This document shows, one piece after another, positions 1 through 11,904 of a stretch of 64,000 bases of DNA. Where the stretch lies: positions 106,403,906 to 106,467,905 of the forward strand of contig OY804577.1 in assembly GCA_963680875.1 (NCBI GenBank). The letters are read 5' to 3'. The stretch comes from Bathymodiolus brooksi. Its lineage: Eukaryota > Mollusca > Bivalvia > Mytilida > Modiolidae. The translations under genes were made by a program, and so were the position numbers. The notes beneath the pieces are model-generated. The model made no database searches. It was not told the origin of the DNA and worked only from the letters and a program-made list of their open reading frames with translations. Numbering within the stretch: the first letter of the stretch is position 1; every line of letters begins with the position of its first letter.

Positions 1-107
1 TTACCAGACAAAGGTCAAATACGACGTTAGTTGATCACTTGATGTCAGATTGATTAGACAGAGTATTCTAGTATTCTACCAAAACGTCTGACACATTTCC
101 TTGTTAA

Positions 108-475
108 ACATCAAACATCAATTCTAGGGCTTGCTTATGGAAATACGGACAAGCATAGTCTCCACCAAGATGGTTAGTTGATATATGAATTTCTATTTAT
201 CCAAAATTTGATGTTCATCTTTATATGTTTGTTGTGTTCGAAACGAGGCAACTTGTGGTGTTGAGGTCGAATTGACTTCATAATATCAAACATCAATTCT
301 AGAGGTTATTTATGGAAATGCGGATGACCATAGTATCCACCAAGATGGTTAATTGTTATATGAATTTTCATTTATCCAGAATGTGTTGTTCTTTTATTTG
401 CGTTTGTTTTTATGTTCACAACGAGACAAGTAGTGTTGTTGAGGTCGTTCTGTTTTTATAGTATCATATATTTTG
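108..475. repeat. two-copy tandem duplication, unit ~180 bp
   Basis: Copy 1 starts near 108 and copy 2 near 288. Both begin with a version of 'atcaaacatcaattctag', then 'ttatggaaat', then 'accaagatggtta', and end with 'gttgaggtcg'. The copies differ by many substitutions, so the duplication is not recent. No coding potential is seen. Confidence 0.75.
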
Positions 476-493
476 TTAGTTTGTTTGTTTGTT

Positions 494-862
494 TGATGGT
501 GTTTAACGCCACTTTCAATGATATTTCAGTTATAACGTGGCGGTAAATTTTCATGGTGGAGGAAAGCGGAGGACCCGGCGAAAACCACCGACCATGGGCA
601 AGTAACTAGTAAACGGTATCGCTTGTGGCTGCGAGTCGGGTGCACCCCTTTTTTTAATTAATAAAGTCGGGCGCGAACCCACGCCGTATTGGTGATAGGC
701 TTGTATGAGTTGTTAGGTAAATCAACTACCTAGCTCATTGTGGAACCCCGGCCCCCGCCATGATCAAGATTCGAACTCACAACATCAATGGTGATAGACA
801 CTGATTGCATAGAGAGCTGTAAATCCAACTCCCATACGATCACTGCCACGACCGCCCCTATA
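494..862 (-). mobile_element. SINE-1, composite copy with a second tRNA-like module
   Basis: Read on the minus strand this is a SINE-1 element: a tRNA-like head with a B-box-like 'gagttcgaatc' near 770, then the central domain ('ggtggttttc', 'aaaactgacc'-like) and the end 'ggcgttaaacacc' at 494-510. The usual segment between head and central domain is replaced by about 130 bp carrying a second tRNA-like module, with B box 'gggttcgcgccc' near 670-680. It reads as a dimeric or recombinant SINE. Confidence 0.75.
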
Positions 863-1933
863 TATATTTTGTTAGAATATAGGAAACTCGATATAACTAA
901 TTAGTAGTGTGCACCAAACTAAAATTTAAATAATTAATGAACTACAAGGTGTTTTGTTTCCAGCAAAGATGTCTGTGTACTGGAGAAGGTTCCTAGGGCT
1001 TAATCCATAGAACTGATCAGCGCGTTCCCTGGTAGTGGATAGGTGGTGCCCTATCGACGGGGGGTTGTAAGATTATAATACGGGAAACCTGACCGGGGAC
1101 TTAGTGGATAACGTGTTTGGAGAGAGCCACGCACCATATACGTGAAATTCCTCGTTTTTAGATTTCGAAAATGAGCAGGCGTATTGTAGCAGCTACAAGA
1201 GATTAAATAATTGTCTGTCACTATCCAGCTCTCCATACTTTACCAGTAGCAGTCAAAGGTCATTGACGCGGTTGATCCATCCCTCTCCAATTTCTATATA
1301 GTCTCTATATATTGTTGAACTTGTTATATACATACTTAAAATACTGCTTGCTGGACATTAAGCAATAATCAATCAATAAACAGGTGTGATCGTGCTGTTT
1401 CAAATAACATTGCAATACTTTCAGACGCATACTTGTTTGCTTGACTGATTTGTTTAATTTACTATGAAAAACGTATCTTAAGAAATTAACTTGTCGGATT
1501 TGGTCGTCAGAACTAATTAACAGTCAAGACGCTAGTGAAATGCACTTCAAATGGGCTGTATCTGATTAAAGCAAGACATTACCACCACAAAAACACTGAA
1601 GAAGTGTACCCGGGTGAACGTCCAAGTAATTGACATGTCATGAACAATAGCATTAATACAAACAACGATATTTTTATTTCAAATATTTCTGGGGTTGTTG
1701 TGAAAAGAGTTTACTTTATAGGACATATGCTCTGATAAAGGGTACATAATACATTGTGACATGTACAGCTTCTTTTGAAGGGAGTGTACACATGCTCTGG
1801 GGGAAGTATAGAATCACTTGTGACATATACATGTATTCTTCATGCTTATAGGTACTCATTTGAATCCGAACATGTATTGATATACTGCTGACCATAACTG
1901 TCCCAATACCAGAATAAAAAGTCATTTAATATC
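863..1933. other. intergenic, no gene recognised
   Basis: No open frame here resembles a known protein. The stretch around 1030-1260 is less AT-rich than its surroundings, and 'aataatcaatcaataaac' near 1360-1381 looks like the (ATCA)n tail of a SINE or LINE, so an unassigned retroelement may lie at about 1020-1381. A short imperfect direct repeat ('cattgtgacatgtaca' / 'cttgtgacatataca') occurs near 1755 and 1818. Confidence 0.4.
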
Positions 1934-4325
1934 CAACTAATTCCTTATTGATGTTTGTGTCCATACGAATTTCTTACTTGATAACACACATGTCCAGAAA
2001 CAATCAAGTGGAAATAAGAATAGTAATGTTAGCGTCTTCCAAAAGATATGCTAGGATTGACGAGGCTGATAAAGCTAATAAGGTGTAACAGTCAATTACC
2101 TATGATGTGAGATATACATGTATGTATATCTATTAATTAGTATAAGGCGGTAAATAATCAGGCAGGACAAGTACGTTTTGGCAGCTTGAACTATTATGGG
2201 TTTCTGCTCCGCAATGGTCACATTCGGATCATGTATTATTTCTCCTAAATGGTCGCCAATCAGACGTTGTGATGGGTTCCGGAGCCATAACATCCTCCCC
2301 TTTTTATTAAAAGATAATACATCCATCTTATGTTTTGATTTAGACTGCTTTTACATGTAATTGGTTGTACGTACTGGATAAAAATATATCTTTATTTTAT
2401 ACAAGTTTTCTTTATTAGAAAAAAATGTACAAGCTTATTTACATAATGTACAATTCATCAGTTTATGAATAATATACCAAATTTTGTAGAGGTAAATCCA
2501 ATATTTTGTAGTAACTAGCATATTTATAGTTAATCTACCTATTCATCTTTCCCTTCTTTCCCAATTAATCAACCAATCTTGTATGTATGCCTAAAGTAAA
2601 ATGAATTCCTGTGTCTTCTCTTACAGCAGACTGTTTAGAACTTCTCCTGGCCAGTGATGTAGAAAACAGCAATTGATATCTGTGTTTTAAATGTTATATT
2701 CTACGTTACCCAATTTCCAAGACAGTTTCTCTGTTATTCTCTGTATGTAAGTTTTACTTTAACTTACTACTTCTCAAAGACTGTTAAATTGTTTGGTTTT
2801 GCAATCTTTGATTATGCGTGTATCTGATTAAAAAAATATTTTATATACAACTAATTCCTTATGAATTTTTATGTCCAAACGATTGTCTTACTTGATCGCA
2901 CACAGATATATATATATACATATATATGATTGAAACTTTGCATGCGCTTTATTCCAGACAAGCGTCGTGCGCACTAAATTTTGTATCTACATTTTTATTA
3001 CATGTCCAGAAACAATCAAGTGGAAATAGGATTATAATGTTAGCTTCTTCCTAAAGATATGCTAGGATTGACGAGGCTTATAAAGCTAATAAGGTGTAAC
3101 ATTCAATTACCTGCGATGTGAGATATACATGTATTAATTAGTAGAAGACGATAGATAATCGGGCAGGACAAGTACGAAGCATGTTTTGTCACCTTGAACT
3201 ATTATGGGTCTCTGCTGCGCAATGGTCACTTACGGGTCATGTATTAATTATTTTAAATGGTCAAGAACCGGTCATTCGAATGGTTTCCGGAGCCACAACA
3301 TTCCTCTCCTATTTATGAATTAAAAAAGATAATGGAACATCTTATTTTGATTTAGCCTGCATCAGTTAATTGTTGTTACACGTAATTGATTATATGTACT
3401 GGGTAAATATAAAATGTTAGTGCAGTTCCCCTAAAATATAAAGTTTATGTGTATGAGGCTAAAAAACTGGGATAAATGCTAGTTGCGTCATTTTTCCACC
3501 GAATACACACTAACTTTATATTTCAAGACACTGCTTTAATATTGTGTTTATCCTGGAAAAAATCACATTAATCCATTGACGTTTATATTTCGAATAAAAT
3601 AATAAATTTATATAATTAATCTTTGATTGTCCCTTTTGATATGTTCTGTCAACAGGAAGTGAACTGGATTTACAATTATGTTCCTAAAGCTCAACAGGTA
3701 ACATGTGACAGAGGTACCAGAAAAAGCTATACTTCGGTCCGTGACAGTATATAAAAAAGTGTATCCTGTCAATGCAATTTTCCTTCTCAAATAGAACAAG
3801 TACCGGATACAAATATATCTTTCTTATATACATTTTTTACTGTAAACAATGTTTTTTGTTTGTTTGTTTGATAGTGTTTGTACAAGCCTATATTCATAAT
3901 GTACAATTCATCAGTATATAAATAATTTAGTAAATTTTGTAATGATCAATCCAATTACTCTAGTTACTCTAGCATCTTGTTAGTTAATCTACCTATGTAT
4001 CTCTCCCGTCTTTCCCAATTAATCAATCTTGCATGTATTCCTAAAGTGAATAGAATTCCTGTGTCTTCTCTTACAGCTGACTGTATAGAACTTCTCCTGG
4101 TCAGTGATGTAGAAAACAGTAGTTGACATTTGTGTATTCAATGTTATATTCTACGTCACCCAATTTCCAAGAAAGTTTCTCTGTTATACTCGTCATGTAA
4201 GTTTTGCTTTAACTTACTTCCTTCCAAAACCCTTTAAGTTGTTTTGATTTTGCAATCCTTGACTATGAGCGTACCTTATTATGTCCGTTTTCCAATCTGA
4301 TGACTGCGTGTACCTGATTAATGCT
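1934..4325. repeat. tandem segmental duplication, ~0.9 kb unit, second copy interrupted
   Basis: Copy 1 is about 1934-2838 and copy 2 about 2839-4325. Shared landmarks in the same order are 'caactaattccttat', 'catgtccagaaacaatcaag', 'tgctaggattgacgaggct', 'gcaatggtcac', 'aatgtacaattcatcag' and 'tcctgtgtcttctcttacag'. Copy 2 is longer because it carries a Rep-B fragment (about 2930-3000) and a ~400 bp insertion (about 3412-3810). No gene is recognised in either copy. Confidence 0.85.
3412..3810. mobile_element. ~400 bp insertion in duplicate copy 2, unknown family
   Basis: Copy 1 reads 'gtactggataaaaatatatc' near 2371. In copy 2 the same site is split: 'gtactgggta' at about 3397-3406 and 'gtaccggata' at about 3800-3809 bracket about 400 bp absent from copy 1. 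This looks like a ~10 bp target-site duplication with two differences. The insert starts near 'tgttagtgcag' and ends near 'aatagaaca', but no convincing terminal repeat or protein was found. Confidence 0.55.
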
Positions 4326-7059
4326 ATTTCATGTCATATTTACGTTATTTCTGTTTGGTTGCGCATAATGGTGTTCAAAGCATATTGTATTGTGCATTTG
4401 CTTTGTTTTTCTTCGTCTTGTTTCCAGTTTCTCTGGATTGTCCATTTCTGATTGCCCCTTCGGTATTCTCTAACGTGATATATATACATTTGTATTACTA
4501 AGATTTGTAATTATCCATTTTCCTTTGATTGCCTATTGATGGATTTAATATGTCTCATACTGTTTTAGATGCCAAAAGAAATATCACAAAGGTATCGTGT
4601 ACTTTGTTGATTAGTGATTTTTTTTACTTTCATCTGCTTTCAAAGCATTGAAATATGTTAGTCTGAATATTATTGTCCTTCTTTATGAGAAAATAACAGA
4701 ACTTTATGATATTTGTACAAGCGAATACATTCAAGATATTCAAATGAACATCATGTACAAATGTACCTTGTGTATTTGATTATACACAAGTGATGCTAAT
4801 CAACCACGAAAATTAATGCAAGATAGAGAACAAAGAGTATGCGAAATTTAACAAGTTTAAACACCCCCCCCCCCTTTCCGCACAAATTACATATTATATA
4901 ATTATAACAGCTTTATAATTAAGTACAAATCCGTAATGATTGCTTACCAGGAACCAATATTAATTTTAAGCAAAACACAAAAAATGGACGACACGATATA
5001 ATTGAAATATTGTTGAAAGTGGCGTTAAACACTAAACCACCACCACCACCGCAAAAAATAAAATGGATTGACTGATATTGCTAAGTGATCCGTATTAATT
5101 TTCATTATAATCCACAAATCACACAACCTGTAGAAATATATTTGGTGGAATTCATATAAACTCATCCTTTCTTTTAAAGAATACCAACGCTACGATATAG
5201 CTGAGATGCTGCTTAAGTTGGCGTTGAATATCAAAAAATCAATCAATAATTAAAAGAATATTGAATTTTACGAAATTCTAAACCGACTTTCAATAGATAA
5301 AATGATTGATTGGTTCGATCCTCTATTACTAATACGATCATGGGTATAAAGGCTTGCTCTATAAATACACTGTAGCACTGATTGTATTGGTTAGACAATA
5401 TATAAAGACAAATGCTATCAGATCGCTACGCCTGTGTGTTTCTTATGCTTGAATTTCATCTTCTAGCAATTATATACATTATAAAAGGATTTGTTATTGG
5501 AATATTAAGGTAAGACAAATTCCATTGTAAAATAAAGCCTTATTAAAGCTATAGGAATTGATAATAATATAAAATGATATACCATTTTAGTATTTTGTGT
5601 AGGAAACAAAGAGCAACATCAGGTAATAACACTTTAATAGAAATATCATTATGTAAACTGAATTAAATTCAGCATGTATATAAAAATATATAAACTAAAT
5701 TCAGTTAAATACGCATTAGTTATTTTCTAAGAGCACTTACTTGGACCATTTTATATTCAGTTCAACAAACGGTTAAAAGACACTTATAACAGCAAAGTAA
5801 TAGAAATGCTTGCGCGAGTCCTAATTCAGTGTTTGTTTTTGTTCTACAGTTTGGTACTGATTTATTAGGAAGGTTATGGTTCTTAAATTTCTATTCTCTT
5901 TATGATAATTTCTCTTTTTACTCTTTATTTTGTTGAATGCTTTCCATAATTACAATTTATTGTTCATTTCTACAATTAAAATCAACAAACGATAAGAAAT
6001 GAAACAATTTAAACTGTGTATTGAATTATTGAAGAAACTTATTATATTGGAATTCATCTCAATTTTTTGTTTTTTGTTTTTTGTATTCATATATATGTAG
6101 ATGCGTTGTATATATTTGATAAATTTAAATTTCTATGCTTAAATTCCATTATAAATCTCGAATCAACACAAGCAGGTATCTAAAAACCCATTTCTGTCTT
6201 TTTCGAAAAGGGTCTTGTCGTTATTGGGTCGAATTAAACAAATTGTAGTTTTTATTTTATCCTTTTTAATTTGATTGAAAAAAGAATAGAAACATGTGAT
6301 GTCAGAATGAAACTTTAATTTTTACTCGTTTTCTCAGAAAATAATCTTGTGCATATATGTTTTAAGGGTATCGATTTTGCCCCTGTTTGTACAATTTTCC
6401 GATTGAATGTTGGAATTGTTCCCACATTGGACAATGTGGTATATTTTGTTTTGTTTTTTATTTTATTTTATCATCATGTCAGAATCCAAAAATAATATAT
6501 TTGACATTTAAATAATAAAAAAAAAGCAACAAGTCTTTGCAAGTGACTTGCAAACTATTCGAGTACACCTTGCGGTTATACTGATGAAAATATAGTTGTT
6601 ATTATAACCGATTGATCGCCTTAAGCACCACACACCTCAAATCCGTATATGTATATCCATTGTATATATACAGTATACACATGTTTAAATTTGTTTTGAA
6701 AACCTATATTTATAAAACGAATTAAATAAACACATACCTATATAATGGATGTCAAGCACAGTTGATGCATTGTGAAATTTAACTTTCAGGTAAACATTGA
6801 ATTAATCCTGGGGTTTAATCAAAGCGAATGCATATTGAAGTATTTCGCCATTAGCATCTGAATTCTTGTTTTTATTTATGTGTCTCATCCTGCGGAAGAA
6901 GAAATATTTAAGTTGGACGTGTCTGTGTTTTAACAGTATTTCGCAATTTTAATGTAATATCGAAACGTTGCATTTCCCAGGTCTAACAGTTGCATACAAC
7001 TTGCAAAACAGTTGATTTCGTTTATATAATCTTGATTAAATCCAATGAAATACTAGAAT
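4326..7059. other. AT-rich intergenic DNA, two SINE-1 tail scraps
   Basis: No gene is recognised. A C-run lies at about 4864-4875. SINE-1 3'-end scraps on the plus strand are at about 4988-5040 ('attgttgaaagtggcgttaa') and 5190-5250, the latter ending in 'aatcaatcaat'. A Rep-C fragment in reverse orientation is at about 6365-6450. The rest is low-complexity A/T sequence. Confidence 0.5.
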
Positions 7060-7600
7060 TTGAGCGTACCTGATGAAGGTTATTCAAGAATCACGTCGTG
7101 CCCAGTAAATTTCATATTTACGTTTATTATTAGTTCACACAACATTTTTCTGTAATCACCTTCATTAGGCACGCTGAAAGCCAAACGATTGGAGAGCCGA
7201 ATATTTAAAACAAAAATGGGAAAAAGAAAAACAATGAGGTTAAACAGTCGAATTTAAATGCTCGTTAGGGCTTGTGTTATGCTTGTTGTACATGCTTCGA
7301 CTTTAAATAAAACTTATTTTACAGAATAACCAAAATCTGTCTAAAATAGTAACATTAAACAGCAAAAACCAATAATTCAACCACAAAACAGACAGCGGCA
7401 TAAGCCGAACCTATAAGTGAAATTTGGATCAATATTGCATAACAAGATAGTGGGATTAACCGGTTCGTGAAATCCCAACCATTTACTCTTATTAACTAAA
7501 TTGTTGTTTGTCCTTTTGTCCTTTTTCTGTTGGCCATTATGTTGTCTGTCTTTCTCCGATTTACGGATTTTGCCCCTTTGGTATCTTCAAACTCTTCTTG
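7060..7600 (+). repeat. Rep-B fragments followed by Rep-A 3' part
   Basis: 7060-7135 matches Rep-B ('gcgtacctgatgaaggttat', 'cacgtcgtgccc'). 7145-7200 looks like a reverse Rep-B scrap ('accttcattaggcacgc'). 7500-7600 matches the 3' half of Rep-A ('ttgtttgtccttttgtcc', 'gatttacggatt', 'cccctttggtatcttcaaac'). Confidence 0.7.
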
Positions 7601-7720
7601 CTTCTATATATCAAACGGCCGCCGACGTATAACAATCACAAAACAAATAACAGCACTGGTTCGCTTCAGTTCAAAAACACCACATTTTATTACAGAAATA
7701 CGTTAACTACCGCTGTCAGT

Positions 7721-7875
7721 TATATAATAATGTGGTCTTTTCCAGGTAATATGCCAAAATATTACCCAGATCTGAGAGACATATTACTCGACCGAAGACC
7801 ACATTAATATCATTATTATATTGAGTGTCTAATTGTCCAGGTAATATGCCAAAATATTACCCAGGTAATATGTCA
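7721..7875. repeat. inverted repeat with three 'gtaatatgccaaaatattac' units
   Basis: 'aataatgtggtctttt' (about 7725) is inverted as 'gaagaccacattaatatc' (about 7793). The 20-bp semi-palindrome gtaatat-n6-atattac occurs near 7746 and twice near 7841-7885. It is probably a small foldback element; no protein is encoded. Confidence 0.55.
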
Positions 7876-8111
7876 AAATATTACAGTACCAAATATCACT
7901 ACAGAAACTTACACGAAGTATACTATTACACCATAGCATGGTAATTAATCTTTATTGTTAACTTCCTATTAACCACAAAAGAAGAATAATGTAAACTTTT
8001 CTGGGCACGTGTGAGTGTCTGCACGTGTCTACTTCCTCAATGTCAGTTATATATGCACACAAATATGCTCAAGCCACACCGGAAATGATTTCATTGGTCA
8101 CGTGTTGAATC

Positions 8112-8345
8112 ATATGTATTAATTTCATATTTGTAAAGCTTATTTGATGTTTTTTTCATTTTTATTTTTGTCGTTATTCCGTAAACCACTCATATTTATT
8201 AGTTTCATATTTGTAAAGCTGATTTTCTTTTCTTCCATTTTCATTTTTTCCGTAATTTAGTAAACCACTCATATTTATTATTTTCATATTTTGTAAAGCT
8301 GGTTTGACCTTTTTTTCATTTTGTTTTTACCGTAATTGTCGTAAT
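8112..8345. repeat. tandem repeat, ~80 bp unit, three copies
   Basis: Each unit has 'tttcatatttgtaaagct', a T-rich run and 'gtaaaccactcatatttatt'. Units start near 8112, 8193 and 8275 and differ at many bases. Confidence 0.7.
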
Positions 8346-8506
8346 CCATTCTTGGTGTACTAAAAACTAGTCTTGTGTATTAGTAAGTTTGTTTTTAGAA
8401 CCATGGGCCATTGGTTACATGGAATATAAAGTTACATTCGCATCGAACCTTTTTCACGAATGACAACCTGAAGCTATATAAAAACCATAATGTTCGACAT
8501 TAGTTA

Positions 8507-8880
8507 AGAAATAAATCATGGAAGCCGGAATGTGGTGGGAGTTTTAACATGGATTGGCGGATATTAGTATTTTATCCCGAGCGAGAAGCGAGGGATAAAA
8601 TTTACTAATATCCGCCAATCCATGTTAAAACTCAAAACACATTATGGCTTCCATGATTTATTTCGATTCTGATATCTAAGAGTACAAATACGATAGTATA
8701 CTTTGATTGGAAGACGGTAATTTATATTTACGTTTGCGGGAAATGTCGCACACAATATATGCCGGCAATGGAAAAGTCAGTTACATTGACTGGCGCATGT
8801 GCTAATGAGATTATACCGAATGGATAACTCGCTCGTTTGTTAACAAAGCGAAAGAAGGAGGTCATGTTAGAATACTATTT
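8507..8880 (+). mobile_element. hairpin-headed element family HP1, copy 1
   Basis: 8507-8664 is a long near-perfect hairpin: 'aagaaataaatcatggaag' at the left is matched by 'cttccatgatttatttc' at the right, with a GC-rich apex 'cccgagcgagaagcgaggg'. The following ~215 bp ('gattggaagacggtaattt', 'aatgtcgcacacaat', 'gcatgtgctaatgaga', 'aaagcgaaagaagga') is shared with the copies at 16841 and 35068, so hairpin plus body is one dispersed unit. No open frame is conserved. Confidence 0.8.
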
Positions 8881-9049
8881 ATATTCAATAAATTATTACA
8901 CCAGCATATCATATGTCACTATTAATACGGATATGGCCTGAGCTCAGTGACAAGTTCAATATGCAGACAAGACAAAAATTATCACTCAAAATGATGTTTT
9001 GCTAGATTCAAAATTAAATTACAACCTCTTGATATTTGTTAGAGTTAGT

Positions 9050-9262
9050 TTGTTTGATGATACCAAAGGGGTCATAAGAAGCCGTCAATTAAAAAAAGAC
9101 AGATAATACAATGATCAAAAGAAACAGAACAAACATAAAAAATGATCTACAAAACACTACACAGAAAACTAAAGATTGAGCTACGCGCATCCCAACTAAA
9201 TACCGAGGATGAACTCAGGTGCTCCACTAGTGGCACCCGTCGTGCTACTCTTGTAACTACAA
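9050..9262 (-). repeat. Rep-A copy, reverse
   Basis: The reverse strand gives the Rep-A order: head near 9240 ('gtggagcacctgag'), 'gatctttag' equivalent near 9170, 'gatcattttttatg', and the 'ggtatcatcaaac' end near 9055. Confidence 0.75.
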
Positions 9263-9389
9263 GTTTAATAAAGCTGTCATCCACGTGTGTGTTGGACAAT
9301 TAAACTTGATATATCATTACTTACCTGTACTTATTCAACATTGCCGTTTATATATCAAATGTTTATGTCATAAATTAATCGCATATACT

Positions 9390-10725
9390 GTCCAACGTTG
9401 TTATTCGTTAAATTAATCGCTTAATCGCTGATACCGCCTCATGTTACATCGTGATTCGTTAAATTAACCACATATAATGTCTTACGCTTATCTTCGTTAA
9501 ATTAACCGCATATACTGTCTAACGGTGTGATTCGTTAAATTGACCGTATGTATTTTCTAATAGTGTGATTGTTAAGTTAATCGCGTATACTGTCTAACGT
9601 TGTGGTTCGTTAAATTAACCGCATATTCTGTCTAGCTTTGTGATTGTTAAATTAACCTCGTATACTGTCTAACGTTGTTATTCGCTAAATAAACCACATA
9701 TACTGCCTAACATTTTTTTCGTTATATTAACCGCATATACTGTCTAACGTTGTTATTCGTTAAATTAACCACATATACTGCCTAGCGTTGTGATTCGTTA
9801 AATTAACCACATATACTGTCTAACATTTTTTTTCGCTATATTAACCGCATATACTGTCTGACGTTTATATTCGTTAATTTAACCGCATATACTGTCTAAC
9901 GTTATTATCATACCTCATATATATAAGAGTGTCTGTGATTAGTTATAAAACGTCACATGTCAGGAAGACAAAGCTTCATGTATCCCTAGACCGCGTGCTC
10001 CGGGGAAATAAATAGCATGTATGCCACTGCTGAGTGCCCTCATGGCGACCCCCACAGGAAGTACACAAAGAGTTGTGGTCCTTCGCGTTTCTATTATAAA
10101 AATTTGGCAGACGATGTCACTCGAAATCGCTCCCACATTCCGGACAAAAAAGAAATCTCATACAAATGGACACAAAACAAAATTTCTCATGTTGTGGAAT
10201 GTTTAGTATCAATCCTCATTTTTCGGATAACTGCAATGTAACCATCAACATAAACAACTACACAAATTGAATAAATTGTTAAATTAGTTTAAAAAATATA
10301 TTTTGTTGTGTGTGCAATTTCGGTATAATAAACAATTCATGGCCCTTGTTGTAGGGAGATGTGAAGCTTTGCTTACCCTCAGAAGTCATATTTCTCGAGA
10401 AATATGACTTCTTCGCGTAAACAACGAGAAATATGACTTCTTCGGGTAAACAAACCTTCATATCTCCCTACAACAAGGGCTATAAATGTATACTATTCGT
10501 TAAATTTACAGCATATACTGTCTGACGTTGTGATTCGTTAAATTAACCACATATTCTGTCTAACGTTGTGATTTGGTAAATTAACCGCATATAATGTCTG
10601 ACGTTTATATTCGTTAATTTAACCGCATATACACTGTCTAACGTTGCGATTCGTTAATTTAAACGCATATATTGTCTAACGTTGCGATTCGCTAAATCAT
10701 TTTTTTATACTTTCTAGCGTTGTGA
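9390..10725. repeat. 38-bp degenerate tandem array, split by an insertion
   Basis: Units resemble 'cgttaaattaaccgcatata' followed by 'ctgtctaacgttgtgatt'. About a dozen run from 9390 to 9905 and about five more from 10495 to 10725. The two blocks are in the same register and orientation, so the intervening ~590 bp looks inserted. Units are diverged by substitutions and small indels, in contrast to the array at 20.8 kb. Confidence 0.8.
9906..10494. mobile_element. insertion within the 38-bp array, ends in a hairpin
   Basis: The insert interrupts the array. Its right part, 10341-10480, is an inverted repeat: 'ggcccttgttgtagggagat' versus 'atctccctacaacaagggc', with an inner palindrome 'atatttctcgagaaatat' and a duplicated 'gagaaatatgacttcttcg'. 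A 74-codon open frame at 10017-10241 (+) contains a CPHGDPH...C cluster but matches nothing I know, and I do not call it a gene. Confidence 0.55.
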
Positions 10726-10982
10726 TTGATAAACCTTTACCTTTTTACAATGTATTTTGTTTATATGATGTTTTATTCTTAATCATAATATCAAAATGCA
10801 TAAAGGTATTAAAACCATATCTCTAACATTGACAGATTATATGAATATTCCAACAGTAAATAGTGTTTTCCCGTAACACTTGCATTGTTTATTCTGCATG
10901 ACACTGTCATAGTATCTATTCTGTAACATTTGTTTTATTAACCAATAAAGATTTTGAGGTTTAATGTATCAAATATACAGCT

Positions 10983-11190
10983 CGTTAGTGGAGCAGGAAC
11001 TGCTAACCCTTCCGGGGCACCTGATGTCACCCCCAGTATATAGTGGGGTTAGTGGTGCTCGATCTTTAGCTCTATTTGTATGTTTTGTAGATCGTTGTTT
11101 GTCCTTTTTCGTTTAGCCATTGTGTTGTCTGTCCTTTTACGGATTCTGATTACCCCTTTGATATCTTCAAACTGTTCGTAAATAGATGTT
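10983..11190 (+). repeat. Rep-A, full-length-looking copy
   Basis: This is one of the most complete Rep-A copies: head 'gtggagcaggaactgctaac', 'ccttccggggcacctga', 'gtggggtt', 'tgctcgatctttag', 'gtagatcgttgtttgtcctt', 'ccattgtgttgtctgtcc' and the end 'gatatcttcaaac'. It is non-coding. Confidence 0.8.
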
Positions 11191-11294
11191 TTGTGTTTCA
11201 ACGTTTGCATCAGCAATACTGCTGCATGTTATTATCATTTTACTTGAAGGGCAGCATTAGGTCAATAAAGCTATTTTAACTCTTTCATGTATTA

Positions 11295-11575
11295 TTAAAG
11301 TTCCTGTACAAAATGTATCAAGCCAGGAAATTGAACAGTGATGTATATGTCATGATCATGCATTGAACAGTGATGTATATGTCATGATCATGCATTGAAC
11401 AGTGATGTATATGTCATGATCATGCATTGAACAGTGATGCATATGTCATGATCATGCATTGAACAGTGATGTATATGTCATGATCATGCATGTAAGCGTA
11501 TTGATTTGACCTCTGTTTCTACGATTTTGCTATTAGATGTAGGAACTGTTCCGACAGTGGAATGTTTTATTTTTC
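11295..11575 (-). repeat. Rep-C copy (reverse) containing a 32-bp array
   Basis: The flanks of the array match Rep-C read in reverse: 'cctgtac...aagccaggaaa' before it, and 'ttgatttgacctctgtttct', 'acgattttgctattagatgt' and 'ggaactgttccgacagtgga' after it. The array occupies the segment that in other copies holds a single 'gtgagcggtc...tgtgtta' stretch. Confidence 0.7.
11331..11490. repeat. 32-bp tandem array, 5 copies
   Basis: Units start at 11331, 11363, 11395, 11427 and 11459. Each contains 'ttgaacagtgatgtatatgt' followed by the palindrome 'catgatcatg'. Only one substitution ('gatgcatatg' in the fourth unit) is visible, so expansion is recent or homogenised. Confidence 0.92.
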
Positions 11576-11865
11576 AGTTTATGTCTAGTGATATTAAATT
11601 TCCTGGGAGTGATTGTTGATTGCTAAGCTACATAACATCCGATTACTACCCCCATCCCTTCAACATATGTAATGATCATGCGTGTTGTGGTATTGAATTT
11701 CCTCTGTTTCCATTCGATGTTGGATCAGTTCCGACAGTGCGGAATGCTTTGTTTTTCCAATTATTACTAGTAATAGCCAGCTACCTGGGTGTGGTAGTTG
11801 GTTGTTGTTGCTACGCAAAATCTGATTGCTACCTCCGTCCTCTCAACATATACCAACATACCAGC
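11495..11865. repeat. two-copy ~180 bp duplication including the Rep-C tail
   Basis: 11495-11675 and about 11676-11865 share the order: 'cctctgtttc', 'gttccgacagtg', 'tttttc', 'agtgat/agtaat', 'cctgggagtg/cctgggtgtg', 'ccgattactacccccatccc' versus 'tgattgctacctccgtcctc', and 'caacatat'. They are strongly diverged. Confidence 0.6.
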
Positions 11866-11904
11866 TTGTTCTCATCATGTTTACAGTTGACATATTATTG
11901 ACTT

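Noticed and set aside
3412..3810. insert as a solo LTR (starts TGTT, ends AACA)
   Set aside because: The bases flanking the TG...CA ends do not form a 4-6 bp target duplication; the better-supported duplication is ~10 bp and lies further out.
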